Part shown: positions 33,815 to 42,298 of the stretch, piece by piece
How positions within the stretch are numbered: the stretch's first letter is position 1
How the letters are laid out: the number at the start of each line of letters is the position of its first letter
Source of the DNA: CBDCFV01 sp963664625
Lineage (GTDB): Bacteria > Chloroflexota > Dehalococcoidia > Lucifugimonadales > UBA3495
NCBI GenBank assembly: GCA_963664625.1
Contig: OY761541.1
Location: 2,108,001-2,172,000 of the forward strand
Length of the DNA stretch: 64,000 bases
Direction of reading: 5' to 3'
Translations under genes and position numbers: made by a program
The notes under the pieces: generated by a model
The model's input: the letters and a program-made list of their open reading frames with translations, nothing else
What the model was told of the DNA's origin: nothing
Database searches by the model: none

Positions 33815-35131
33815 TTGCTGGGCCGCATTGCCAGTTGGCGACTCAAGACTCCCTTCTACTACGGTTGGCTGGTCCTCGGCATTACGGCTTTGGGCACGTT
33901 CGTCTCAACCTCGGTCGGCGGACTGGTGCTGGGAGGCACCCAGACCTTCATCCTCGAAGAGATGCGGTGGCCGCGCAGCACCATCGGTCTTGCGGTGACG
34001 GTGGGAGTCTGGTTCTCGGGGTTGATATCGCCGGCGGTGGGGCGTCTCACCGACCGCCACGGCGCAAGGTGGTTGATGCCCTTCGGGGCCGCTTGCCTGG
34101 GTATTTCCCTTTACTTCCTTTCGAGGGTGGGCGCCGTCTGGCAGTTCTATGTGATCGTCATCATCGGGCGGGCAATCAGCCAACCCGTTCTGACCGGCGT
34201 GGTGCCGCGGGCCATTGCGGTGAACTTTTTTCGCCGGCGGCGGAACTTCGCCCTGTCCTTGGCCGGAATTTCCCGGCCCATCAGCGCGGCGCTTAACATC
34301 CAGCTTATATCCCTGGTCGCCCTTGCCTATGGCTGGAGGGCGGCATTCCGATTCCTTGGGTTCGCCAGCCTTGTCCTGGTAGGGGTATTTGCCCTGTTCA
34401 TCCGGCGGCATCCCGAGGACATCTGCTTACTGCCCGACGGGGCCAGCCAATCCCGACCATCAACTAACGCCCGCAATGGAGAGGCGTCCGCCGCTGAAGG
34501 TGTCCCTGCTTCCACGGAAGATGGAGAGGCAAGTTGGACAACCCGTGAGGCGCTGCGCACCCGTGCCTTCTGGATGCTGGCCATTGCCTCTCTGCTGGGA
34601 GTCATGGGCAGTTCAGGGCTGGCCTTCAACATGGTGCCCTACTTCCGGGAGGTGTCGGGGCTGTCCACGGCCTTGGCCGCCGGGGTCCTAAGCCTCAGCA
34701 CCTTTTTGTCCTTAGCCAATCTGGGTTGGGCGTTCCTGGCCGACAGGTTCACTCCCAAGTGGTGCTTGGCGGCGGCGATGGTCGTCGCCGCGGGGTCGGT
34801 GGTCTACCTGACAGAGATTGACTCGGTGCTGTCCGCCTACATCTTCGGAGTGGTATGGGGGATAGCCGTCGGCTCCCTGGACGTTCTGGTGTACATGGTG
34901 CTGGCCGACTACTTCGGCAGGGTGTCCTACGCCACCATCGTCGGCACCTTCAGGACCTTCGAGGCCGTGGGGCTGGGCATCGGCCACAGCATCGGACCGG
35001 TCATTTACGACTTGACCGGGAGCTACAGTGCTCTGATCGGCCTGCTGCTGGCGTTGTACATCGGTGCAGCCGTGTTGATAATGTTGTGCCGTCCGCCGGC
35101 TGCACCACAGCCCACGCCTTTGCCCCTCTAA
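33815..35131 (+). CDS. MFS transporter
   Basis: A 438-residue protein of about twelve helices: ALGTFVSTSVGG, RLTDRHGARWLMPFG as loop 2-3 motif A, a hydrophilic loop between helices 6 and 7 (RPSTNARNGEASAAEG region), and WAFLADRFTPKW as the repeated motif in the second half. It resembles monocarboxylate/oxalate-type exchangers. The start TTG 33815 is the only available one near the first helix and its ribosome-binding site is weak. It follows the deaminase by 58 bp. Confidence 0.85.
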   Translation: MLGRIASWRLKTPFYYGWLVLGITALGTFVSTSVGGLVLGGTQTFILEEMRWPRSTIGLAVTVGVWFSGLISPAVGRLTDRHGARWLMPFGAACLGISLYFLSRVGAVWQFYVIVIIGRAISQPVLTGVVPRAIAVNFFRRRRNFALSLAGISRPISAALNIQLISLVALAYGWRAAFRFLGFASLVLVGVFALFIRRHPEDICLLPDGASQSRPSTNARNGEASAAEGVPASTEDGEASWTTREALRTRAFWMLAIASLLGVMGSSGLAFNMVPYFREVSGLSTALAAGVLSLSTFLSLANLGWAFLADRFTPKWCLAAAMVVAAGSVVYLTEIDSVLSAYIFGVVWGIAVGSLDVLVYMVLADYFGRVSYATIVGTFRTFEAVGLGIGHSIGPVIYDLTGSYSALIGLLLALYIGAAVLIMLCRPPAAPQPTPLPL

Positions 35132-35164
35132 CATAGTTCCCCACGTCGTTGACTAAGGCCTATA

Positions 35165-35190
35165 GATTCCCGCCTGCGCGGGAATGACGG
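35165..35190. repeat. Dispersed palindromic repeat
   Basis: GATTCCCGCC, TGCG, CGGGAATGACGG; inverted copy of the family at 1958, located between convergent genes. Confidence 0.8.
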
Positions 35191-35224
35191 ATTGAGGGAT
35201 ATGACAAGTTTTGAGATAGCTTTT

Positions 35225-36223
35225 CTACACCTTCAGTTCGATTATCTCGAACTTGGACAGGTCGCTGGTTCCCAGCCCCAGTTCCTCGGCGTGCTGGTGC
35301 TGGCGATTGACTATGGCCTCGTTGGCGGAAGTGAAGGTGACGTCGTGCTTCTTCATCAGGTCCATCGCCACAACGTCAGCGGCCACCATGTCGCCGGTTA
35401 CTATCAGGCGGTCAACGCCGTCGATAATCCGGGTCTTTTCGTCCCTGGAAGGTCCGGTCACGGCTTGTATCGAGCGAACGTCGGTGATGGTCAACTCGGG
35501 CCGCACCGCCGAGGCGAACTCCACCAGCTTGCGGTCGAAGTAGTCGCGGTTTTTGTCCAGGGATGCGTGGGCCAGCCAGCGATGGGCCCCGTATACCGAT
35601 CCGAAGTGGTTCTTGAGGGCGCTGGTAATCTGTCCGGCGAAGTGGCGCTTGAGCACCGGCAGATTGATGATTACCGGGGCTTCCTGAAGCTCCCGGGCTA
35701 TGCGGATGCGGGGGCCTTGGGTGGCGATGATGCCGGGGGCGGCCACCCGGTCCAAGTGCCGAGGGCGAGGCATCCCCTTGAACTCTTGCTCCGGGTCCAT
35801 GTCGCCGTGCCAGCCGGAGTACTCCACCAGAACGTAGTCCTCGGACTGCTGGGCTTGGGACAGTTGGAGTTTCATTCCGGGCATTTCCGACGGGTCGTAG
35901 TAAAGGTCCGCCTCGTACTTGTGGTCCTCGTGCACCACGACATGCTCCGCTCCGGCGGCGTAGCAGTGGCGGGCAACGGCCCGCAGGGTGTCGGGGTGGG
36001 TGATGGACGGGAAGGGGTCCCGCTGGTTGGTATTGGGCTTGAGAAGCACTTCCCGGTTGTCGCCGATGACGCGGCCCAGCCCGCCAATGGCTTCCAGCCC
36101 CGCGTCGATCATGGCGTCGATGTCCTTGCCCTCAACTATCACCAGCAACGGTTTGCCGCCGTACCCAAGCACCCGGTTCTCGCCGCCGCGCCGGGCCAGC
36201 GCCGTTTCTATGGTTGTCGTCAT
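35225..36223 (-). CDS. DUF362-domain protein
   Basis: A 332-residue protein of the DUF362 family: VLLKPNTNQRDPFPSITHPDTLRAVA, VIINLPVLKRHFAGQITSALKNHFGSVYG, and DGVDRLIVTGDMVAADVVAMDLM. The KNHFG segment is a family hallmark; members bind iron-sulfur clusters or act in lar-like and methanogenesis pathways, but here no Cys cluster is seen. ATG 36223 has AGGAGGAACG upstream. It converges with the MFS gene. Confidence 0.85.
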   Translation of the reverse strand: MTTTIETALARRGGENRVLGYGGKPLLVIVEGKDIDAMIDAGLEAIGGLGRVIGDNREVLLKPNTNQRDPFPSITHPDTLRAVARHCYAAGAEHVVVHEDHKYEADLYYDPSEMPGMKLQLSQAQQSEDYVLVEYSGWHGDMDPEQEFKGMPRPRHLDRVAAPGIIATQGPRIRIARELQEAPVIINLPVLKRHFAGQITSALKNHFGSVYGAHRWLAHASLDKNRDYFDRKLVEFASAVRPELTITDVRSIQAVTGPSRDEKTRIIDGVDRLIVTGDMVAADVVAMDLMKKHDVTFTSANEAIVNRQHQHAEELGLGTSDLSKFEIIELKV

Positions 36224-36476
36224 TACGTTCCTCCTGTATGGAAGCCGATGGAGGGATTATATACGGATGGGCGCCGGAAGGGTATCAGCGCGGCCGCTTG
36301 CGTAGGCTGGCCCAGATAATTCCGGCCGCGAGTCCCAGTATTGCCCTGATGTAATGGTCCGGGTGTGGGTTGATGAATAGCCTGTAGCTTGCCGCCTTTC
36401 ATGGCGTTGTGTAAAATTCCGCCTTGGTGCTCCTAATTGGGAAAGTGCGTCCCGTCGTAATTGAGAGAGGGTTGAT

Positions 36477-37295
36477 ATGGACTTTGGGCTGCAAGGAAAG
36501 CATGCATTTGTCGCTGGAGGCGGCCGCGGCATTGGCAAGTCCATAGCCCGCGAACTGGCACGGGAAGGCGTGGACGTCGCCATTGCTTCACGCACGCTGC
36601 CAGAGTTGGAAAGCACAGCGCGGGAACTGGCTGACGAGACGGGACAGCGGATCATACCGTTGGCCATGGACGTTACCAAGCGCGACCAAGTGGACCGGGG
36701 TATTGCCGAGGCCGCCGAAAGGCTCGGCGGGCTGCACATCCTGGTCAATAGCGCAGCATTGCCGGGCGGTTCCAGCACCGCGTCCGGGCCGGTTGAAAGC
36801 ATCATCGACGACGACCTGCTGTGGGACTTCGACGTGAAGTACGTGGGCGCCTTGCGCTGCGCCCGTGCCGCCATACCATTCCTGAAGGAGCAGGGCTGGG
36901 GCCGCATCGTGAACATCAGTGGGCACAACGGCAGAAACGCGGGCAACCTGAGCGCCGGGGCCCGAAACGTTTCCTTGGTGCACCTTACCAAGACCCTTTC
37001 CATCCAGTTGGGTCCCCACGGCATCACCGTCAACTGCGTATACCCAGGGATCATTCGCACCGAGCGTACCCCCGGAGTGCTGGCCGAGCGGGCCGCCCAA
37101 GCCGGCATATCCCCTGAAGAGGTGGAGCGCCGAGACTTTGCTCCGGGATCTCCTCGAGGCAACGCCATTGGCCGCATGGTGGAATCTTACGAGATAGCCT
37201 GCCTGACCGTCTTCCTAGCTTCGGAAAAAGCCCAGGCCATCACCGGCGAGCTCATCGAAGCCAGCGGCGGCGTAGGCAACGCAGTGAACTACTGA
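36477..37295 (+). CDS. Short-chain dehydrogenase, YxxxK replaced
   Basis: A 272-residue SDR with the cofactor loop GGGRGIGKSIA, ILVNSAALPGG and NISGHNGRNAG. At the catalytic Tyr position the sequence reads SAGARNVSLVHLTK: the Tyr-x-x-x-Lys pair is not present, so this too belongs to an atypical group. It starts at ATG 36477 after GAGAGGG. It is first in a row of four genes in the same direction (receiver-like, unknown, ThuA-like). Confidence 0.85.
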   Translation: MDFGLQGKHAFVAGGGRGIGKSIARELAREGVDVAIASRTLPELESTARELADETGQRIIPLAMDVTKRDQVDRGIAEAAERLGGLHILVNSAALPGGSSTASGPVESIIDDDLLWDFDVKYVGALRCARAAIPFLKEQGWGRIVNISGHNGRNAGNLSAGARNVSLVHLTKTLSIQLGPHGITVNCVYPGIIRTERTPGVLAERAAQAGISPEEVERRDFAPGSPRGNAIGRMVESYEIACLTVFLASEKAQAITGELIEASGGVGNAVNY

Positions 37296-37302
37296 TCCTG
37301 AT

Positions 37303-37602
37303 ATGGCCGATTCGAATAGAATATTGGTAGTCAGCCGATACGACGACACGGTGGACGACGTTACCCGGATATTGGAGGCCGTGGGCTGCATCGTCACCGG
37401 CACTTCCAGCGACGAAGTAGCCGTCGATCTGGCGGGTTCCTCGGACTATGACGCCTTGCTCATCGGGGAGGATGTTCCGGACACCGTCGGGCGGTACCTG
37501 ACGCACCAGGCACGCAACCGCACTCCCGACATAGCGGTAATCACCTGCCGCGCCCCGGAATCGGTCCTGACCCAACTGCAACAGGCGGGAATCAGGATAT
37601 AG
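37303..37602 (+). CDS. Degenerate receiver-like protein
   Basis: A 99-residue protein with receiver topology (RILVVSRYDDTVDDVTRIL, then YDALLIGEDVPD and TPDIAVITCRAPE), but the phospho-Asp stretch is GEDVP and the conserved Lys at the end is missing. It is likely a pseudo-receiver that signals by binding only. It begins 7 bp after the SDR stop and is co-transcribed. Confidence 0.6.
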   Translation: MADSNRILVVSRYDDTVDDVTRILEAVGCIVTGTSSDEVAVDLAGSSDYDALLIGEDVPDTVGRYLTHQARNRTPDIAVITCRAPESVLTQLQQAGIRI

Positions 37603-37638
37603 CTTGGTGTTTCGAGAAAGAAAGGCCGTTTCGAGTCA

Positions 37639-37956
37639 ATGCTAGACCACATGGACCACAGGGGCATCCGCTGGGGCTACGTCTTCCTACGCTCCGGCAC
37701 TTACCTTGGCCCCGATGACATTAAGGACATCATGGTCCACGCGGTGGAAATGTTCCTGCAGGGAGAAGAGGAACGGAACGTAAAAAGCTCCGGTTTCGAG
37801 GGCAAGCTGTTCACCGAAATGAGGTATGAAGTCATCGGTGAACTGGGCGGCCAGAGATTCGACGCCGACCTGGAGACTCCCTACGGGCGCGACAAGGCAT
37901 CGTTTCTGGTGAGCGAGCAGACGAGGGGGTACGGCTCGGCCATTTCGAGAAACTGA
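37639..37956 (+). CDS. Unrecognised 105-residue protein
   Basis: ATG 37639 (or 37651). Acidic, soluble, with a mix of strand and helix (DIKDIMVHAVEMFLQGEEE, then KLFTEMRYEVIGELGG). No motif known to me. It lies 36 bp after the pseudo-receiver gene and 21 bp before the ThuA-like gene, in the same direction. Confidence 0.5.
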   Translation: MLDHMDHRGIRWGYVFLRSGTYLGPDDIKDIMVHAVEMFLQGEEERNVKSSGFEGKLFTEMRYEVIGELGGQRFDADLETPYGRDKASFLVSEQTRGYGSAISRN

Positions 37957-37977
37957 ACACCCAAAGGAGATTGAGCA

Positions 37978-38673
37978 ATGAAGCTGTTGGTGATTTCCGG
38001 CGGAAGGCATCCCTACGAAGAGTCGACGCCGGTCCTCGTCGATTTTTTGACGGGTGCCGGTCACGACGTGACCATGACGGAGGACGCATCGATATTGGCC
38101 GACTCGGCTTCAATGAGCGGTTACGACGCCCTTGTTTTCAACACGCGGCGGGAGAACCTGCCGGACTTCGGGGAATTCGCCTTGGCCAAGGACGAACAGA
38201 CCGGCATGAGCGAGTTCATCCGCTCCGGCAAGGGGTTTATCTGCATCCACATCGCAACATGTCTGTCGGAGACCTGGCCCGAGTACCATGAGATTACCGG
38301 AGGGGGCTGGATAACCGGGACGAGCTACCATCCGCCCTACGGAGAGTTCACGGTCACCGTGAGCGACGCCGGTCACGCGGGTGTCAGCGGGGTCTCGGAC
38401 TTCAGCACCAACGACGAACTTTACATGAACCTTGCGCTCAAGGACGGCAACCACGTCTTCCTTACCGGCGATGCCGACGACGGGACCTATCCCTGGGGGC
38501 CGGACCGGCAGATGACCCACATGCCCGCCGGCACCTACCCGCTGGGTTGGACCCGGCAATACGGCGACGGCAAGGTGTTCACCCTGCTCTTGGGGCACGA
38601 CGGACGAAGTTTCCAGACCCCCGAGTTTCAAAAGATAGTGCTGAATGGCGTCGCTTGGGCCACCGCTGTTTAA
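37978..38673 (+). CDS. ThuA-like (trehalose-utilisation-type) protein
   Basis: A 231-residue protein with the class I glutamine amidotransferase-like ThuA fold: MKLLVISGGRHPYEES, YDALVFNTR, FIRSGKGFICIHIATC, EITGGGWITGTSYHP, DELYMNL and TRQYGDGKVFTLLLGHD. The expected nucleophile Cys is not obvious at the elbow (HIATC). ThuA proteins act in sugar degradation, exact reaction unknown. ATG 37978 has AAAGGAG upstream. Confidence 0.85.
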   Translation: MKLLVISGGRHPYEESTPVLVDFLTGAGHDVTMTEDASILADSASMSGYDALVFNTRRENLPDFGEFALAKDEQTGMSEFIRSGKGFICIHIATCLSETWPEYHEITGGGWITGTSYHPPYGEFTVTVSDAGHAGVSGVSDFSTNDELYMNLALKDGNHVFLTGDADDGTYPWGPDRQMTHMPAGTYPLGWTRQYGDGKVFTLLLGHDGRSFQTPEFQKIVLNGVAWATAV

Positions 38674-38710
38674 ACCCTGTGGGACCGGGTCGGTGACCGA
38701 GCCATTCATA

Positions 38711-38926
38711 TTACCCGGCCCGGATTATCTGGACTATCAAGGCAGCGATGATGCCGCCGCCGATGGCCCAGGTTGCCAGGAACAGCCGGTCTATTCTGGA
38801 GTGGACTGCCCGAATCTCTTGGCGGACATCCCGGAGTTCTTGGCGGAGTTCCTGAAGGGCTAGGATTACTTGCTCCATTTGCCCTTCCAGCCGCCCAAGC
38901 CTGGAATCATCTGTGTCAGTAGCCAT
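38711..38926 (-). CDS. Small coiled-coil protein with one membrane helix
   Basis: A 71-residue protein: an N-terminal coiled coil with heptads (LGRLEGQMEQVILALQELRQ, then ELRDVRQEIRAVHSRIDRL), then one transmembrane helix (ATWAIGGGIIAALIVQII). It is probably anchored in the membrane with the coil in the cytoplasm, similar to XhlA/DUF1640-like proteins. The start at 38926 follows AAGGGGGTTGGC. It is convergent with thuA and divergent from the methyltransferase. Confidence 0.65.
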   Translation of the reverse strand: MATDTDDSRLGRLEGQMEQVILALQELRQELRDVRQEIRAVHSRIDRLFLATWAIGGGIIAALIVQIIRAG

Positions 38927-38996
38927 TGCCAACCCCCTTTGTCAAAGTATACCTCATATGCCAACCTTCTATATGAACGGAGGTCAGTAAACTCAC

Positions 38997-39794
38997 ATGG
39001 CTGACAATAACTCGACCGTCCAACCATCCGGCAGCGCGCAACGCATGTTCGGCGCGCAAGCCGGCGTCTACGCCAGGAGCCGGGTGCACGTCCGCGACGA
39101 CAGCCTGGACATTTTGCAGCGGATGGCCGGGGAACTGGACCACAGCGGCAGCCGTTGGGCGGTAGACCTGGGCACAGGTGCTGGTTTCACCGCCTTTGCC
39201 ATGGCGGAATTCGCCCAGCGGGTTGTAGCAACGGACCCGACTCGGCCCATGCTGGAGCAGGCGCGCCGCATCGGGCGGGAGCGGGAACTGGGCAACGTCC
39301 AAGTCAGCCGCAACTCGGCCGAATATCTCCCCTTTGCCGACGGCTCACTCGACGTCGTGACCAGCCGCGTAGCGGGGCATCACTTCGCCGACCTGGACAA
39401 GGCGCTGGATGAGGTGCGGCGGACGCTTAAGACAGGCGGCGTATTCCTCATGGCGGACAGCGTGTGCCCCGAAGAGGACGACATAGACCTGTGGATGAAC
39501 GACATAGAGTTGCGCCGCGACTTCAGCCACGTGCGGAACCGCAAGGTGTCCGAGATAAGAAAGATGCTGTCTGACCGGGGGGTTGAAGTCATGCAGCAGG
39601 ACATGACACGGGTCTACTTGAAGTTCAACGAGTGGGTGGCCCGCACCGCCACGCCGGAGCCGGAGGTGGCGGCGCTGCGGCGCGACTTCCTGGAGGCGTC
39701 CGACGGGGTGCGGGAGGCCTTCCGGATAGAGCCGTCAGACGGGGACATAGACTTTTCCTGGCCTTGCATGGTGTTTCAGGCGGTCAAGTCTTAG
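38997..39794 (+). CDS. Class I SAM-dependent methyltransferase
   Basis: A 265-residue protein with AdoMet motif I VDLGTGAGFTAFAMAE, VVATDPTRPMLEQAR (acidic residue for the ribose), SAEYLPFADGSLDVVTSRVAGHH, and a UbiE/Methyltransf_11 layout, followed by a C-terminal lid. The substrate is unknown. GGAGG lies 13 bp before ATG 38997. Confidence 0.85.
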   Translation: MADNNSTVQPSGSAQRMFGAQAGVYARSRVHVRDDSLDILQRMAGELDHSGSRWAVDLGTGAGFTAFAMAEFAQRVVATDPTRPMLEQARRIGRERELGNVQVSRNSAEYLPFADGSLDVVTSRVAGHHFADLDKALDEVRRTLKTGGVFLMADSVCPEEDDIDLWMNDIELRRDFSHVRNRKVSEIRKMLSDRGVEVMQQDMTRVYLKFNEWVARTATPEPEVAALRRDFLEASDGVREAFRIEPSDGDIDFSWPCMVFQAVKS

Positions 39795-39804
39795 GGCAAT
39801 TTCC

Positions 39805-40239
39805 TTAGCGAAGGGACGGGATGCCGAAACTATCGAGGTCTTCCCGGTCAAGCAGGAATACCCGCCCCGTGCGCTCTTCCATGAAAAGGGCAAAATCACG
39901 CATGAAATCGCGCCCCAGAAGAGACGGCATAGGGTGCGTGACTTCAGGAATATGCAACAGGTGTGGAGTGGATAAGCCCTGAACGGTGATGCGGGATTGG
40001 ACGACTCTGGTCGCAAATGCGCTTCCAACCCCTCCGCTTGTCTGTCCAATGTCGAGTGCAGCAACTCTCAGACCGAGACTCTCGGCATCATCGGGCGACA
40101 GGGCCGTCATGTCCGACCCCGTATCCACAACGAACTCAATGGGTGTGGGGGCGATGTCCGGGTAGGCAGGAATCGAAACGTCGCACCGGATAAAGGGGCG
40201 TCGAGTTGCGCCTACGAGAGCGAAATACCCGATAATCAT
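39805..40239 (-). CDS. Retropepsin-like aspartic protease family protein
   Basis: A 144-residue protein with the retropepsin motif FVVDTGSDMTALSP (catalytic Asp in DTGS) and the C-terminal LLGRDFMRDFAL. A soluble cytosolic protein of single-domain size, which would act as a homodimer. The start is ATG 40239, overlapping the upstream stop (ATGA). It is paired with the DUF5678-like gene, a combination common in environmental bacteria. Confidence 0.8.
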   Translation of the reverse strand: MIIGYFALVGATRRPFIRCDVSIPAYPDIAPTPIEFVVDTGSDMTALSPDDAESLGLRVAALDIGQTSGGVGSAFATRVVQSRITVQGLSTPHLLHIPEVTHPMPSLLGRDFMRDFALFMEERTGRVFLLDREDLDSFGIPSLR

Positions 40240-40484
40240 AAGACCGGAAGTATCCAAGGTTTAGGGTCGGTTTCCATTTCTCGAATCAGTACACCAACAT
40301 GCTGGAGACCTTTCGCTCTCAGTTGTGGATTAAGGTCCCGCCTGTCCTCCGCCGAAGCGACGACCTTCTTGTCAAATATGGCAATCCACTTATCGGGGTA
40401 CTGCTCCAGAAGTTCATCCCAATGAGCTTCCAGGAAGAGAACATCCTGATAGCGCGGGTCGTCTTCCAGCCGGTAACCGCTCAT
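40236..40484 (-). CDS. DUF5678-like small protein
   Basis: An 82-residue protein: FLEAHWDELLEQYPDKWIAI, FDKKVVASAEDRRDL, and a C-terminal VLIREMETDPKPWILPVL. The pattern (WxELxxxYPxKWIAI..VVA) is that of the DUF5678 family, usually encoded directly before a retropepsin-like protease, as here. The start at 40484 is favoured (GGAGG, 4-bp spacing); ATG 40487 is adjacent. Confidence 0.7.
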   Translation of the reverse strand: MSGYRLEDDPRYQDVLFLEAHWDELLEQYPDKWIAIFDKKVVASAEDRRDLNPQLRAKGLQHVGVLIREMETDPKPWILPVL

Positions 40485-40573
40485 CATTCCTCCATGCAGC
40501 AAGTACGTTTACATCCAATGTACGCCTTGCGCTCTCACCGTTCATGTATGGACTCGTATGGACTTGCAGGTTC

Positions 40574-41242
40574 TCAGGCCTGCCAGTCCTCCAGAAACCA
40601 AGCCATGTCCCAGAACCTGTGCTCGAACCGCAGGCTGGTCAGGTAAGCATCCGCCATAGCCGTCAGCTCGTCGGGGCCGGCGCGGCTGCCAAGAGTGTCC
40701 GCCATGCCGCGAATCGTTTGGGCCAACTCCCCGAACTCGGCCGATGTGTACATTTCTATCCACTGGGAATACAGCGGCGCGTCCGCAGGCTTGCCTAGCC
40801 CGGCCAAGTGCTCCCCTATCTCCCAGTAGCCCCACTGGCACGGTAGCAAGCCCGCTACCAACTCGGCATACGTGCCTTGGTGGGCCACTTTCAGCAGGTA
40901 GCTGGTGTAGCCAACGGTAGTCGGCGCGCCCTGGGTTGCGTCGAGTTCCTCCCGGGTAATGCCAAACTCGGCGCAATAACTCCGGTGCAACTCCATTTCG
41001 GTGTTGAGGGTCTCATCCAGAAGCTTGGCGAACCACCCCATTTGCTCCAGGTCCGGCGCCCGCGCCGAAGCCAGAGCCAATACCCGGCTGTAGTCGATCA
41101 GGTAAACGTAGTCCTGGAGGATGTAGTGCTTGAACTTGGCCAGCGGCAGCGTCCCGTCGCCCACGCCCGTAACGAAGGGGTGAGTCAGAATGGCTCGTCG
41201 CACCGGCAGCGCAGTGTGTTCGATGTAGTCGCAGAAACCCAC
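40574..41242 (-). CDS. tenA: TenA/thiaminase II-family protein
   Basis: A 222-residue all-helical protein: FVTGVGDGTLPLAKFKHYIL, QDYVYLIDYSRVLALASARA, LNTEMELHRSY and AGLLPCQWGYWEIGEHLA (catalytic Cys). TenA hydrolyses aminopyrimidine from degraded thiamin for salvage. The start is GTG 41242, with GGAGG at 6-bp spacing. I saw no thi-box upstream, so TPP control is not supported. Confidence 0.9.
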   Translation of the reverse strand: MGFCDYIEHTALPVRRAILTHPFVTGVGDGTLPLAKFKHYILQDYVYLIDYSRVLALASARAPDLEQMGWFAKLLDETLNTEMELHRSYCAEFGITREELDATQGAPTTVGYTSYLLKVAHQGTYAELVAGLLPCQWGYWEIGEHLAGLGKPADAPLYSQWIEMYTSAEFGELAQTIRGMADTLGSRAGPDELTAMADAYLTSLRFEHRFWDMAWFLEDWQA

Positions 41243-41290
41243 TGATTTCCTCCACGCGGATAGTGTCCCCCCGGCCTCGTTAACGGCCTT

Positions 41291-41346
41291 TTGACAAGCT
41301 CAGGGCGAACGGATTTTTGGGAACCGTTCTTGGTGAGCTTGTCGAA
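41291..41346. repeat. 56-bp inverted repeat
   Basis: TTGACAAGCTCA..GGGCGAACGG and its complement CCGTTC..TGAGCTTGTCGAA around a TTTTTGGGAA centre. This sequence type is a frequent intergenic hairpin in many bacterial genomes. It probably ends transcription. Confidence 0.7.
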
Positions 41347-41518
41347 CCATTCCTTCTCGAATCTCAGGCCATCACACTCGGCTAATAAAACGAAGAAACT
41401 AATTTCAGAATTTAGCCAAATCTGCCTTGACATAAGCAAGGCTTGGTGGTTTACCTTGTGCGCGGAATTTCGGACCGAGGGCCTTACAAGGCCCCGTCAC
41501 GGTCAAAGGTCTTTTCAT

Positions 41519-41699
41519 CATTTCCGGCAGTCCCCTCTCCCTGGCCAGGGAGAGGGGCAGGGTTAGGGTCAAACCGCTTAGGTGGATGTGGTTGGGTGCG
41601 CGTGGGCAACCTTGGCGCGGAGACTTGGGGAGCGTCTGTCGGGCGTAGCCTCCCTAACCCTGCCCTCTCACCCTCGGGGAGAGGTGACTGCCGGAAATG
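41519..41699. mobile_element. MITE-like element with 14-bp terminal inverted repeats
   Basis: 181 bp bounded by CATTTCCGGCAGTC and its exact complement GACTGCCGGAAATG. Inner arms CCCTCTCCC..GGGAGAGGGGCAGGG and CCCTGCCCTCTC..GGGGAGAGG also pair. No coding frame inside. The gap 41243-41844 holds this, the hairpin at 41291 and a -10-like TATAAT at 41750. Confidence 0.7.
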
Positions 41700-41844
41700 T
41701 TGTTATACACCATGTCATACGCCAGTGTAAGTCCTTGATGGGCTGATTTATAATGTAGGCTAAAATTCAGCCCCCCGACAAAGGACGCTCGCCCGGCCCG
41801 GATTCCCGCCGGAGCGGGAATGATGGGGGAAGGACGTGACCAAC

Positions 41845-42294
41845 ATGGAAGTCGTTTTCATCCACGACGTGGAAAACCAAGCCCGGGCCGGAGAGATAAA
41901 GCGGGTGGCCGACGGGTTTGCGAGGAACTACCTGATACCGCAAGGCTTGGCGGAAATGGCCACGCCGGAAGTACTGAAAAGGCTGCACAAAATAAAGGCC
42001 GCCGGGGACGACGCCCGAGTCCGCGAGACCGAAAGCATGAGGGAGTTAGCGGAGGCCATCGACGAGACGCAGATAACCCTTTACGCCAGGGTTACCCCAA
42101 CCGGCAGGTACTACGGGGCGATAACCAACACCCGCATCGCTGCCGAACTGGGAGAGGCCGTCGGCAGGACCATAGACCGCCGGCTTGTGGAGGCCACCGA
42201 ACCCATCCGCGAGCCGGGTGAATACGACATCGTCCTCCAGTTCTCCAACGAACTCCAAGCGACCATCCACGTATTAGCGGAGATAGAAGAATAG
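41845..42294 (+). CDS. rplI: Large-subunit ribosomal protein bL9
   Basis: A 149-residue protein with the bL9 N-domain (MEVVFIHDVENQARAGEIKR, DGFARNYLIPQGLAEMA), a long connecting helix and the C-domain (ITLYARVTPTGRYYGAITNT). It binds 23S rRNA near the L1 stalk. ATG 41845 is used (AAGGA 10 bp upstream); GTG 41836 would add three residues. It starts a unit with dnaB 4 bp downstream, so ribosome and replisome genes are co-expressed. Confidence 0.93.
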   Translation: MEVVFIHDVENQARAGEIKRVADGFARNYLIPQGLAEMATPEVLKRLHKIKAAGDDARVRETESMRELAEAIDETQITLYARVTPTGRYYGAITNTRIAAELGEAVGRTIDRRLVEATEPIREPGEYDIVLQFSNELQATIHVLAEIEE

Positions 42295-42298
42295 CCCC

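Noticed and set aside
35225..36223. DUF362 gene as the missing lactate racemase LarA
   Set aside because: It has the DUF362 pattern, not the LarA fold or its cofactor-binding Lys and His pattern.
40574..41460. TPP riboswitch for tenA
   Set aside because: The conserved CUGAGA and ACCUGA cores are absent upstream of 41242.
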